NCBI GenBank assembly: GCA_003130835.1
Contig: QEXX01000130.1
Location: 1 to 42,505, forward strand
DNA from: Anaerolineae bacterium
Lineage (GTDB): Bacteria; Chloroflexota; Anaerolineae; Anaerolineales; UBA4823
Length of the DNA: 42,505 bases
Direction of reading: 5' to 3'
Shown here: positions 1 through 6,667 of the stretch, piece after piece
Layout: every line of letters begins with the position of its first letter
How positions within the stretch are numbered: position 1 is the stretch's first letter
Notes under the pieces: model-generated
The model's input: only the letters and a program-made list of their open reading frames with translations
Told to the model about the DNA's origin: nothing
Database searches by the model: none
Position numbers and translations under genes: made by a program

Positions 1-1
1 C

Positions 2-895
2 CTACTCGGCGTATTCAAAGATATACAGCGAAAAATCCCACGCAGGCTGGTAGCCGGCTTTGGCTAAAGCCTCTAAAATTGGCGCTTGCAGAGGGGCGAT
101 CCAGGCGGCTTTTCGGTAGCCGTTTTGGGCAGCTAAGTTGGCAAAATCCGCCAAAAGTCCTTCGAGTTCCTGCGGCTCACAGGCAACCCAGCGAATCATC
201 AAGCTTTTCCCCTCATCTTCGTCATCCTCTTCGACACACACCAAAGCCGTTCGCCCCCGCCACCAATAGGCTTGGGAGGCGGCCACATAGCGCTGCAGAT
301 AAGCCAGGCGTGGCTTTGCCCACTGCCAACCCAAATCGACCAGCTCAAAACACAACGGCAAAAGGGGGCTTTGACTGGCAAAGGCAAAAGCCTCTGCCAA
401 TTCCTCTTCCCAGATCAAGCAAAAATCAGACGCCTGCCCTTCAGCTTGGGCTTGCCTATCATAAGCGCCAAACTCAGCTACCTTGTGAAAGCCCAGCTTC
501 TCACAAATGCGATGGACGGCGATACGCTTGGAAGCGGTGGCTAAACGCACTACACCCTTGCCTAAGGCTCGCCAGCGTTCCATAAGGTATCGATGGATGT
601 GGGTGGCAAAACCGCGCCCTTCAAACTCGGGATGTACCCGTAGCCCCTCCAACCACCATTCATCCTCCGCCAAGCGAGTTAGCTTGCCCAAGCCAGCCAG
701 GCGCTCGCCGTATTCCGCCACGGCTAAAAACCCCGCTGCATCTGCCAGCCAATCTTGCCAGACAAAAGGGATGTAATCCTGCCCATTCCAAATCTGACGC
801 GTCAGTTCGAGCACGCGGGGCGTATCCAACGGCAGCACCGCTCGGCAGACCAATTGTGGTGAAGAGGAAGTCGGGTCTGGCAAAACTGGGTTCAT
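2..895 (-). CDS. GNAT family N-acetyltransferase
   Basis: Predicted acetyl-CoA-dependent N-acetyltransferase of 297 residues; the substrate is unknown. The N-terminal half has the GNAT core. The acetyl-CoA loop is visible as RVHPEFEGRGFATHIHRYL (the R-x-x-G-x-G/A pattern), followed by a helix and the beta-strand/helix segment LATASKRIAVHRICEKLGF typical of motif B. The C-terminal ~120 residues look like a second, degenerate GNAT-like domain without the loop. The start was set at 895 because this ATG overlaps the stop of the upstream beta-glucosidase gene (ATGA, 4 nt); an in-frame ATG at 973 would run deep into that gene. The overlap suggests translational coupling and one transcript. The stop lies at the window edge, so the gene is complete. 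Confidence 0.85.
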   Translation of the reverse strand: MNPVLPDPTSSSPQLVCRAVLPLDTPRVLELTRQIWNGQDYIPFVWQDWLADAAGFLAVAEYGERLAGLGKLTRLAEDEWWLEGLRVHPEFEGRGFATHIHRYLMERWRALGKGVVRLATASKRIAVHRICEKLGFHKVAEFGAYDRQAQAEGQASDFCLIWEEELAEAFAFASQSPLLPLCFELVDLGWQWAKPRLAYLQRYVAASQAYWWRGRTALVCVEEDDEDEGKSLMIRWVACEPQELEGLLADFANLAAQNGYRKAAWIAPLQAPILEALAKAGYQPAWDFSLYIFEYAE

Positions 896-2220
896 CCTTC
901 GGGAAAGATTTGGGATAAGATTTCTGGCGCATACGTGGCAACCATCTGCGCCGAAAGCCCATTTTGGCGGCAAATTTCAGCGTACAGATTGGCACTGGGG
1001 CGGCGCGTGCGTTGCTGAGTCTTCTCATCCAACGCCCACAAGCCAAAGCGCTGCGTCCATCCCCGCTCCCACTCAAAGTTATCCACCAATGACCAATGGA
1101 AATACCCCTTGAGGGGGATATTGAAGTTAACCGCCCTCCAAAGCTGATGCAGGTGCCCGGCAAGATAGCGCGGGCGCAGCCGGTCTTCGGAGTCGTTGAC
1201 GCCGTTCTCGGTGATGATGATCGGAAGGTTGGCGCGTTGCGCCCACTGGATAGCGCGGAAAAAGCCCAGCGGTTCGTTGGCGATAAACGCTCCTTCGCTG
1301 ACATCCGCCCCTTCGGGAAAGAAGCGCCGCGCAAACACTTCGGAGGCTTTGGTCAGGTCAAAGGCCACTCGCGAACGCGTGTAATAGTTCAAACCGAAGA
1401 AATCTTGCGTGCCTTTGGCTTCTGGCACGTTACGCCGAAAAATCAAGACGCTCAGCTTGCCATTGGCTAGAGGCTGGGTGATCAGCTCATTAAGAGCTTG
1501 ATGAAGGGTGCGGGTCGTCCAGCGGTCAAGCGGTGACCATTCCTTGGCGGGCAACAAGTCTTGGTAGTGGTGTGCCATCCCGACCCGCGCCGTGGGTTGA
1601 ACAGCATGGAGGGTGCGATAAGCGCTGGCATGAGCGCGCAAGAGATTGACAGCGCTTTTGACGGCAGCCTCAAAGCTGCTCTTGCCGGGTGGCCAAAGGC
1701 CTTGAACATAACCAAAGATCAGGTATAAATTTGGCTCGTTAAAGGTGACCCAATAGTTAACGTACTCCTTTAACGCCTCAACAACCTTTTTGGTATATCG
1801 AGTAAATCGCTCCACCGAATGATCGTTTTCCCACGCGCCTTCTTCCAAGAACCACATCGGTTCAGAGAAGTGATGCAAGGTGACCAACGGAGTCATATTG
1901 CGTTCGGCTAAGCCGCGCATCATCTCCCGGTAGTGTTCGATCGCTTCCTCGTCCCACTTATCAGGGGTGGGTTGGATGCGGCTCCATTCGATGGATAAGC
2001 GATGGGCATTTTGGTTGCCCTCGGCGGCGCGGTCGAAATCTTCGCGCCAGCGGCCACCCCACCAATCGCAGGCTAAACCGCATTGATGCCCGTGAACAAT
2101 ATGACCTTGCTCTTCCCACCAATGCCAGGAATTAAGCAAGTTATTGCCTTCAACCTGATGAGAGGACGTCGCCGTGCCCCATAAGAAACCACGCGGAAAT
2201 TGAAAAATTGCCTCAGGCAT
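892..2220 (-). CDS. GH1 family beta-glucosidase/beta-glycosidase
   Basis: Retaining beta-glycosidase of glycoside hydrolase family 1, 442 residues, probably cytoplasmic since no signal peptide is seen. The family landmarks are all present: FPRGFLWGTATSSHQVEG at the N-terminus (the Gln binds sugar), the acid/base motif TFNEPN with Glu at about residue 162, the aglycone-site motif FGLNYYTRS, the nucleophile motif IITENG with Glu at about 338, and WSLVDNFEWERG near the C-terminus. It is consistent with hydrolysis of cellobiose-type or other beta-linked sugars; exact specificity cannot be read from sequence. The ATG at 2220 is preceded by GAGGGAG. It is followed with a 4-nt overlap by an acetyltransferase gene. 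Confidence 0.93.
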   Translation of the reverse strand: MPEAIFQFPRGFLWGTATSSHQVEGNNLLNSWHWWEEQGHIVHGHQCGLACDWWGGRWREDFDRAAEGNQNAHRLSIEWSRIQPTPDKWDEEAIEHYREMMRGLAERNMTPLVTLHHFSEPMWFLEEGAWENDHSVERFTRYTKKVVEALKEYVNYWVTFNEPNLYLIFGYVQGLWPPGKSSFEAAVKSAVNLLRAHASAYRTLHAVQPTARVGMAHHYQDLLPAKEWSPLDRWTTRTLHQALNELITQPLANGKLSVLIFRRNVPEAKGTQDFFGLNYYTRSRVAFDLTKASEVFARRFFPEGADVSEGAFIANEPLGFFRAIQWAQRANLPIIITENGVNDSEDRLRPRYLAGHLHQLWRAVNFNIPLKGYFHWSLVDNFEWERGWTQRFGLWALDEKTQQRTRRPSANLYAEICRQNGLSAQMVATYAPEILSQIFPEG

Positions 2221-2375
2221 AGCTCCCTCGTCATGGAAAGTTTGTAAGGTATTTTAACCCTAAAGGCAGCCTTGGGGGGTTGAAGTTTGAACAAAATTGA
2301 CCCGCGAGGGATTTGGCGGGGTGTGCCTTTGCGTTGGGACGTACACAAAAATTATGTACTCACCTTACCCGGTAG

Positions 2376-2416
2376 CGCGAGATTTATCTCGTGGTTTCAG
2401 GCGACATGAATGTCGC
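2376..2416. repeat. Two adjacent short hairpins
   Basis: CGAGAT-TT-ATCTCG (2378-2391) is followed 9 nt later by GCGACAT-GA-ATGTCGC (2401-2416), both perfect inverted repeats with 2-nt spacers. They look like a palindromic intergenic repeat unit. No second copy of the pair was noticed in this window. Confidence 0.5.
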
Positions 2417-2541
2417 GGCACGAATGAACTGCGTAACGTCAGTTATGTATTGGTTCTTGTGTTCCTTCTTATCCTGACCCATGCCTGGCTGCCAAAAGCG
2501 GTTTTGGCATCACGCGCTCCTTCAAGATCAACGATCCACCT

Positions 2542-2586
2542 GCAGGGTGGACGTCCTCGTCCGCCCAGTTCCGCAGGCGCGGACGA
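2542..2586 (-). repeat. Dispersed GC-rich hairpin repeat, copy 1
   Basis: Read on the minus strand it contains GGCGGACGAGGACGTCCACC, nearly identical to the copies near 13.95 kb and 27.62 kb. It is preceded by the shared CGCCTGCG block and followed by CTGC. The core folds as GGCGGACG / CGTCC-CC around AGGA. Confidence 0.75.
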
Positions 2587-2830
2587 CTGCGACTCCGAAG
2601 AAGAGAAAGTGCAACCACCTGCATCCCTGCCATGCTTGAGACGTTAGTAAAAGGCGGCTTTAGGTGCCAACCGTGCACAGCACAGCCAAAAATATACCAA
2701 TGTCGATCTCACCAAAGCGCCTCTTCGGCTGATGGGGAAGGGTGCAAGAGTCATCTTGAGAGATATCTTGGGACACCCTTCGGAATAGACGCGTCTCTCC
2801 GCCCACAACCACCGATTTTGGTTAAAAACC

Positions 2831-2860
2831 TTGACATAGAACGATTGTTCGTGTTATATT
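2831..2860 (+). promoter_or_regulatory. lexA promoter with embedded SOS box
   Basis: The -35 TTGACA is at 2831-2836 and the -10 TATATT at 2855-2860 (18-bp spacer; TTATAT one base earlier gives 17). The spacer contains the perfect palindrome GAAC-GATT-GTTC at 2839-2850, matching the GAAC-N4-GTTC operator known for Bacillus/actinobacterial LexA. Its position would block RNA polymerase, indicating negative autoregulation relieved by DNA damage. Confidence 0.85.
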
Positions 2861-2950
2861 AATAGCACAAATAATCTACAAATCCAGAACAGGAGCGGCC
2901 CTGCCTCTCCTTCTCGGATGATTGGGTTTCGTTTCTAAGGAGAAACCAGC

Positions 2951-3688
2951 ATGATGGCAAGACGCAAAAATCAGCAAATGCAAGAACGTCATCGGCGCAT
3001 CGTGACGGTCTTGCATGAATTCTTAACCGACCTCGGCTATCCTCCCTCGATTCGAGAAATTTGTGTCCGCACGGGCATTACCTCTACCTCGATGGTCAAC
3101 CGCTACCTCGATCAATTAGAAGAATGGGGTATCATCGAGCGGGATGGCGGCATCTCGCGCGGCATTCGTTTGCTGCGCAGCCCAGCCGAGTTGGGCATGA
3201 ATCTCTATGGCACCATGCGCCAAAAAGCCCAAGCCCTTGCCGATGAGCTTTTGCAAATTCCCATTCTTGGGCGCATCCAAGCCGGTGAACCCCTGCCCCT
3301 GCCAGGTTCCGATTTTGCCCGCTTCGACCCCGAACACGCGGTTGCGGTTGCCAGCAGTTTGTTCTCCAAACGCGATCAAGCCAACGACCTGTTTGCCCTT
3401 GAAGTGCGTGGAGACTCGATGATCGACGCCATGATCAACGATGGCGACATTGTCATCATGCGGCCGGTCAAAGAGGTGCACAATGGCGAAATGGTCGCCG
3501 TGTGGCTGAAAGATGTTGAGGAGACTACGCTGAAATATTTCTACAAAGAAAACGGGCGCGTGCGTCTGCAGCCAGCCAATCCAGCTTACAAACCGATCAT
3601 CATTGACCGCCCCGAAAATGTGGAAGTGCAGGGCAAGGTCGTGATGGTCATCCGCAAGTTCGACGGCGAGGCGATCCCTACTTCCTAG
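2951..3688 (+). CDS. lexA: LexA repressor (SOS regulator, S24 protease fold)
   Basis: Transcriptional repressor of the DNA-damage response that self-cleaves when bound by RecA filaments; 245 residues. Residues ~10-75 form the winged helix-turn-helix (LGYPPSIREIC...TSTSMVNRYLDQLE). The autocleavage bond is predicted at Ala111-Gly112 in GRIQAGEP. The catalytic Ser is at 156 (VRGDSMID) and the catalytic Lys at 195 (TTLKYFY), so the protease dyad is complete. It is longer than the usual ~200-220 residues because of extra residues around 84-100 and 125-147. AAGGAG at 2937-2942 lies 8 nt before the first of two adjacent ATGs (2951 and 2954), so the start could be one codon later. Its own promoter carries a GAAC-N4-GTTC operator. 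The gene converges with the next one, sharing the CTAG at 3685-3688. Confidence 0.95.
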   Translation: MMARRKNQQMQERHRRIVTVLHEFLTDLGYPPSIREICVRTGITSTSMVNRYLDQLEEWGIIERDGGISRGIRLLRSPAELGMNLYGTMRQKAQALADELLQIPILGRIQAGEPLPLPGSDFARFDPEHAVAVASSLFSKRDQANDLFALEVRGDSMIDAMINDGDIVIMRPVKEVHNGEMVAVWLKDVEETTLKYFYKENGRVRLQPANPAYKPIIIDRPENVEVQGKVVMVIRKFDGEAIPTS

Positions 3689-5490
3689 CGGTCGGTGCAG
3701 GAGATCAGCGGTAAATAGGTGCGAATAGGAAAATACAAGCGCGCTACCCATAGGTCATGGTCGGAAGCACGAATGGGCGTGTCGTCGCGGCTTGTCCAGA
3801 CATAGGGATAATCGGCGTTTAGGTGCAAGGGGGTAATTTGGTCTGCCTGCAAGCCTTTGCCGGGCTCCAAAAAGAGATAATCGATATTTTGCGAAATACC
3901 CCGATAAACGTAAGAATAGCGTTGTTGCGCATCGACGGCTTGGGTCAAATCCATCAGCCCCGTAGCGAGCAATTTTTGCACAGGGATGGAGGTCGGAAAG
4001 TCGTTGAGATCACCGGCGAGAAGCAAGGGGGTGTCGGGGAATTCCAGTCGAAGGCGTCGCACGAGATCAGCCGTGAACTCAGCTTCTTGGATGCGGCGGG
4101 GTAAGGTATAAAGCTCCCGAGGGGTATCTTCTACTTTGGATTTCCAATGGCTGACGATCACAATCACCTGCAGGGCTTTCATGCCTTCCAAATGCGCCTC
4201 AAGCTCCAGCTTGACCACCAAAGGAGGCCGTAAAAACAGGCGGTTACCATCCAAGCTGCCATCGCCATCGCGGTCGCAAGTCAAAAGGTTTTGCGGGTAA
4301 CGGACGTTTTGATTGCCATCCGGGCCTAAGCCATCCACCAAATCGGTACAACCCTGTTCCTGGCGTACATCGGTGACGCGAAAGCGATCGGCGCGGTAAA
4401 GCAAGGCGATATCCAGCCCACGCAGATCGGCCGAGTCTTCCCAAATGAATTCGTACGGAGCACGCAGAACCGAGTGGGCGAGCAAATCCCGTAAGACCTG
4501 TTCGTTTTCGGCTTCTTGAAGGGCGACCAGATCCGCTTCGCCGAGCACTTCCTGCAAGACCAGGGCGCGCTTGCGCAAGCGGCGTTGATATTCAGGCTTG
4601 GAAAGGATGGTATCGTTAACGTTCGGGTCATCTTCAGCGTCGAAAAGGTTGGCGAGGTTAAAGGTTGCCATGCGAAAGGCGTTGGGTGCTGTGAGCGCAG
4701 GAGCTTGAGGCACTCCCCAAAAGGGCGACTCTAAGATGCTTGGCTGCTCCAACAGATCTATGCGGTAGGCTTCATAAGCTTCATTAAGGACACCCACAAT
4801 ATTTTGAACTTGATCGCCCACTTTGAGAGCCGGGTTTAGGGCATAATCCCCGCCTTCATCCACGCCAAAGACCCCACCGGTGCCACGCACATCGTTGTAA
4901 AACAAGCGCGTCACTTCTAAGGACGCAGGCATCAACCAAGTCGTGTCATACGAATCGGTCGGCCCGATCACGTTGGCAGAGACAACGCGCACCAACATCC
5001 CCTCACGGGCTTCGAAATAGCGCTGAGAATCAGTGTCTTTTTGGGGCGGGAGGAGCTCTTCGGCCTCCGGAAGTAGATTATCGGACGAGAGCAGGGTAAT
5101 TTGGTAAGCACTGCTATCCAATTGGGTACGCCCAAACGCTTCGCGCACCGTACCCGCCACCTGAATCAAGTCCCCCTGACGCACAACCTCTGCCCTTGGG
5201 CTAAGGAAAACCCACAGCGCGTCGGAGGTTCTGGGGTCTAAGTCGCAATTGGTTTGTTGGAGAGCGATCAAGCCACGCCTCTGGTCGAAATCGGCCGTCA
5301 CGATGCCCTGCACATAGACAAACTGACCTTGCCAATTGGAATAGAAGCCCGTCCCTTGAATTTGGCAGATTGGAATCAGGGTTTGGCTTTGAGCTGCCCT
5401 GGGTAAGGAAAGCATCAGCCCGAAGACGCACCAAAGCAGCGCTAGCCTCAGCAAAGCGCTCAGCCGCGAACCTTGGTGTGCACTTCTCAT
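3685..5490 (-). CDS. Secreted endonuclease/exonuclease/phosphatase family protein
   Basis: Predicted exported nuclease or phosphodiesterase of 601 residues. A signal peptide is evident (basic start, hydrophobic LLRLALLWCVFGLMLSL, then AAQSQT). Residues ~40-260 look like an OB-fold/lipoprotein-associated domain as found in ExeM/NucH-type extracellular nucleases. Residues ~275-590 are the EEP domain: MATFNLANLFDAEDDP (metal-binding Asn/Asp), LVALQEAENEQV (metal-binding Glu), LLLAGDLNDFP (D-x-N) and the terminal RASDHDLWV (catalytic D-H). Likely role: extracellular nucleic acid degradation; a phosphatase role is possible. The ATG at 5490 has no good ribosome site; AGGAGGGTGAG lies about 25 nt upstream. 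The stop interleaves with the lexA stop. Confidence 0.88.
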   Translation of the reverse strand: MRSAHQGSRLSALLRLALLWCVFGLMLSLPRAAQSQTLIPICQIQGTGFYSNWQGQFVYVQGIVTADFDQRRGLIALQQTNCDLDPRTSDALWVFLSPRAEVVRQGDLIQVAGTVREAFGRTQLDSSAYQITLLSSDNLLPEAEELLPPQKDTDSQRYFEAREGMLVRVVSANVIGPTDSYDTTWLMPASLEVTRLFYNDVRGTGGVFGVDEGGDYALNPALKVGDQVQNIVGVLNEAYEAYRIDLLEQPSILESPFWGVPQAPALTAPNAFRMATFNLANLFDAEDDPNVNDTILSKPEYQRRLRKRALVLQEVLGEADLVALQEAENEQVLRDLLAHSVLRAPYEFIWEDSADLRGLDIALLYRADRFRVTDVRQEQGCTDLVDGLGPDGNQNVRYPQNLLTCDRDGDGSLDGNRLFLRPPLVVKLELEAHLEGMKALQVIVIVSHWKSKVEDTPRELYTLPRRIQEAEFTADLVRRLRLEFPDTPLLLAGDLNDFPTSIPVQKLLATGLMDLTQAVDAQQRYSYVYRGISQNIDYLFLEPGKGLQADQITPLHLNADYPYVWTSRDDTPIRASDHDLWVARLYFPIRTYLPLISCTDR

Positions 5491-5544
5491 CGTCCAAGAG
5501 GAAAGACCAATCGCTCACCCTCCTGAATGAGGGGATTTAACTTA

Positions 5545-5572
5545 ATTGTACGAAACAAGGAAAAAAGGTCAA
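5545..5572 (-). promoter_or_regulatory. Predicted promoter of the EEP nuclease gene
   Basis: On the minus strand, TTGACC (5572-5567) and TACAAT (5550-5545) are separated by 16 bp, placed between the DtxR-like gene stop and the nuclease start. Confidence 0.55.
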
Positions 5573-5590
5573 GCGATTTTGAGGCTCGAA

Positions 5591-6274
5591 TTAGTGCGGT
5601 TCGGCAAAGATGTAGCGTGCCACACAGAACCCCAAAGTAACCGTTTGCCCTTCGACCAGGAGCGTAATGGTCTGATTAAAAGGCAAGATTTCGGTAATTT
5701 GAGCCGCCTTGCCGGGCATAAGTTGATGGGCTTCCAAAAAAGCCAGCAGATCGGGGTCCTGTTCCGCCAGCTCATGGACGCGGCGGATGAGCAGCCTATC
5801 GCCGACCTTAAAGTCGAGCAAGGGTTGCCAATGGGCAACCACATGCTCAAAGCCCGGCAACGGGTTGCCATGCGGGCAAAGTTGGGGGTTTTCGAGGTTG
5901 TTTTGCAAGGCTTCTTCCAGCTCGGCAGAAACCGTGTGTTCGATGGAGTGCGCCTGAGAGTGGGTTTTTGACCAATCTAGCATGCGTATCAGCAGCCATT
6001 CGGTGAGCATGTGACGCCGCATGACCGATCGCGCTGCCGCGCGGCCTTGTTCGGTCAGGCGCGGGCCGCTTTTTTCGTCCATGGTAACCAAGCCGTCGCG
6101 GGTCATGCGTTTTAACGTGTTGGTAACCGTGGGCGGGGTGACGCCAAGCAGCTCCGCCAGGCGGGCGCCTACCACGGGCTCTCCGTCTCGCTCCAAAACC
6201 AACAAAAGGCTCAGATAGTCTTCAATCGTAGGGGTGAGTTTGGTTGACATTTTTTCCCAAACCAATGATGACAT
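5591..6274 (-). CDS. DtxR/MntR-family metal-dependent regulator with FeoA-like domain
   Basis: Metal-sensing repressor, 227 residues. Residues ~12-75 form the winged helix (PTIEDYLSLLLVLERDGEPVVGARLAELLGVTPPTVTNTLKRMTRDGLV in outline). A dimerisation/metal-binding region follows with His/Glu/Cys candidates: RRHMLTEWLL, SQAHSIEHTVSAELEEAL and LCPHGNPLPG, the classic DtxR metal-site landmarks. Residues ~150-227 form an SH3/FeoA-like C-terminal domain. It is divergent from the feoABC operon, so it is the probable Fe(II) or Mn(II) sensor for that operon. The start may be ATG 6274 or the in-frame ATG at 6250 (MSTKLTPT, matching other family members); neither has a strong ribosome site. Which metal it senses cannot be decided here. 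Confidence 0.9.
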   Translation of the reverse strand: MSSLVWEKMSTKLTPTIEDYLSLLLVLERDGEPVVGARLAELLGVTPPTVTNTLKRMTRDGLVTMDEKSGPRLTEQGRAAARSVMRRHMLTEWLLIRMLDWSKTHSQAHSIEHTVSAELEEALQNNLENPQLCPHGNPLPGFEHVVAHWQPLLDFKVGDRLLIRRVHELAEQDPDLLAFLEAHQLMPGKAAQITEILPFNQTITLLVEGQTVTLGFCVARYIFAEPH

Positions 6275-6283
6275 TCATCAGGG

Positions 6284-6312
6284 TTGACAAGACCCTGTTC
6301 TTATTCTATCAT
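6284..6312 (+). promoter_or_regulatory. Predicted feo operon promoter
   Basis: TTGACA at 6284-6289 and TATCAT at 6307-6312 have a 17-bp spacer, about 50 nt before the feoA ATG. Confidence 0.6.
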
Positions 6313-6333
6313 AAAGCATGAAATTAGAATATA

Positions 6334-6343
6334 CTAATATTAG
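6334..6343. promoter_or_regulatory. Palindrome between dtxR-like gene and feoA, candidate operator
   Basis: CTAATATTAG is a perfect 10-bp palindrome in AT-rich flanks, just downstream of the predicted feo transcription start. It resembles half-site spacing of metalloregulator boxes but does not match the classical DtxR box closely. Confidence 0.45.
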
Positions 6344-6364
6344 AGATTAGCATAGGTAAAAATC

Positions 6365-6667
6365 ATGCCTCACGAGACCCGAAGATCAAGGCTTTCCAGA
6401 GAATCCGCTCCGCAGAACGAGAATCCCTCTGAGCAACTCCTGCCCTTGAGCGAATTGGAGAGCGGGCAGCAAGCTACTTTTGTCGAGTTGCGTGGGGGCT
6501 GGGGTATGAAAGGGCGCATAACTTCGCTGGGTTTCACGCCGGGGGTTTCAATCTTGATGATTCAGAATTACGGCTGGGGGCCGCTGATTGTCGAAGTGCG
6601 CGGCACTCGGGTTGCTTTGGGGCGACATGAGGCAAACCGCATCCTCGTCCAACGGAGTCCATCATGA
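6365..6667 (+). CDS. feoA: FeoA family ferrous iron transport protein
   Basis: Small cytoplasmic SH3-fold accessory protein of Fe(II) uptake, 100 residues. The core (residues ~28-97) shows the FeoA pattern: LSELESGQQATFVELRGG, then MKGRITSLGFTPGVSILMIQ (the G-x-x-LG-x-x-PG signature) and GPLIVEVRGTRVALGRHEANRI. The first ~25 residues are polar and probably disordered. First gene of feoA-feoB-feoC; its stop overlaps the feoB start (ATGA). The ribosome site before 6365 is weak (AGGT). Expression is likely controlled by the divergent DtxR-family regulator. Confidence 0.92.
   Translation: MPHETRRSRLSRESAPQNENPSEQLLPLSELESGQQATFVELRGGWGMKGRITSLGFTPGVSILMIQNYGWGPLIVEVRGTRVALGRHEANRILVQRSPS

Larger units (their letters stand above)
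2221..2830. other. Gene-poor spacer with hairpins and a dispersed repeat copy
   Basis: No convincing gene lies between the beta-glucosidase start and the lexA promoter. The stretch holds two adjacent small hairpins (about 2376-2416), one inverted copy of the dispersed GC-rich repeat (about 2542-2586) and otherwise unremarkable sequence. The open frames across it are low-complexity translations of these repeats. Confidence 0.6.

Noticed and set aside
79-585. 168-codon plus-strand frame antisense to the acetyltransferase
   Set aside because: Antisense shadow of a well-supported gene, with low-complexity Arg/Pro/Ser composition.
2297-2647. Open frame of 116 codons on the plus strand
   Set aside because: It runs through the hairpins and repeat copy, has no ribosome site and no protein-like pattern.
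5488-5518. ATT or GTG start for the secreted nuclease, given AGGAGGGTGAG near 5505-5520
   Set aside because: The GTG next to the strong ribosome site is out of frame, and ATT starts are rare; ATG 5490 gives a good signal peptide.
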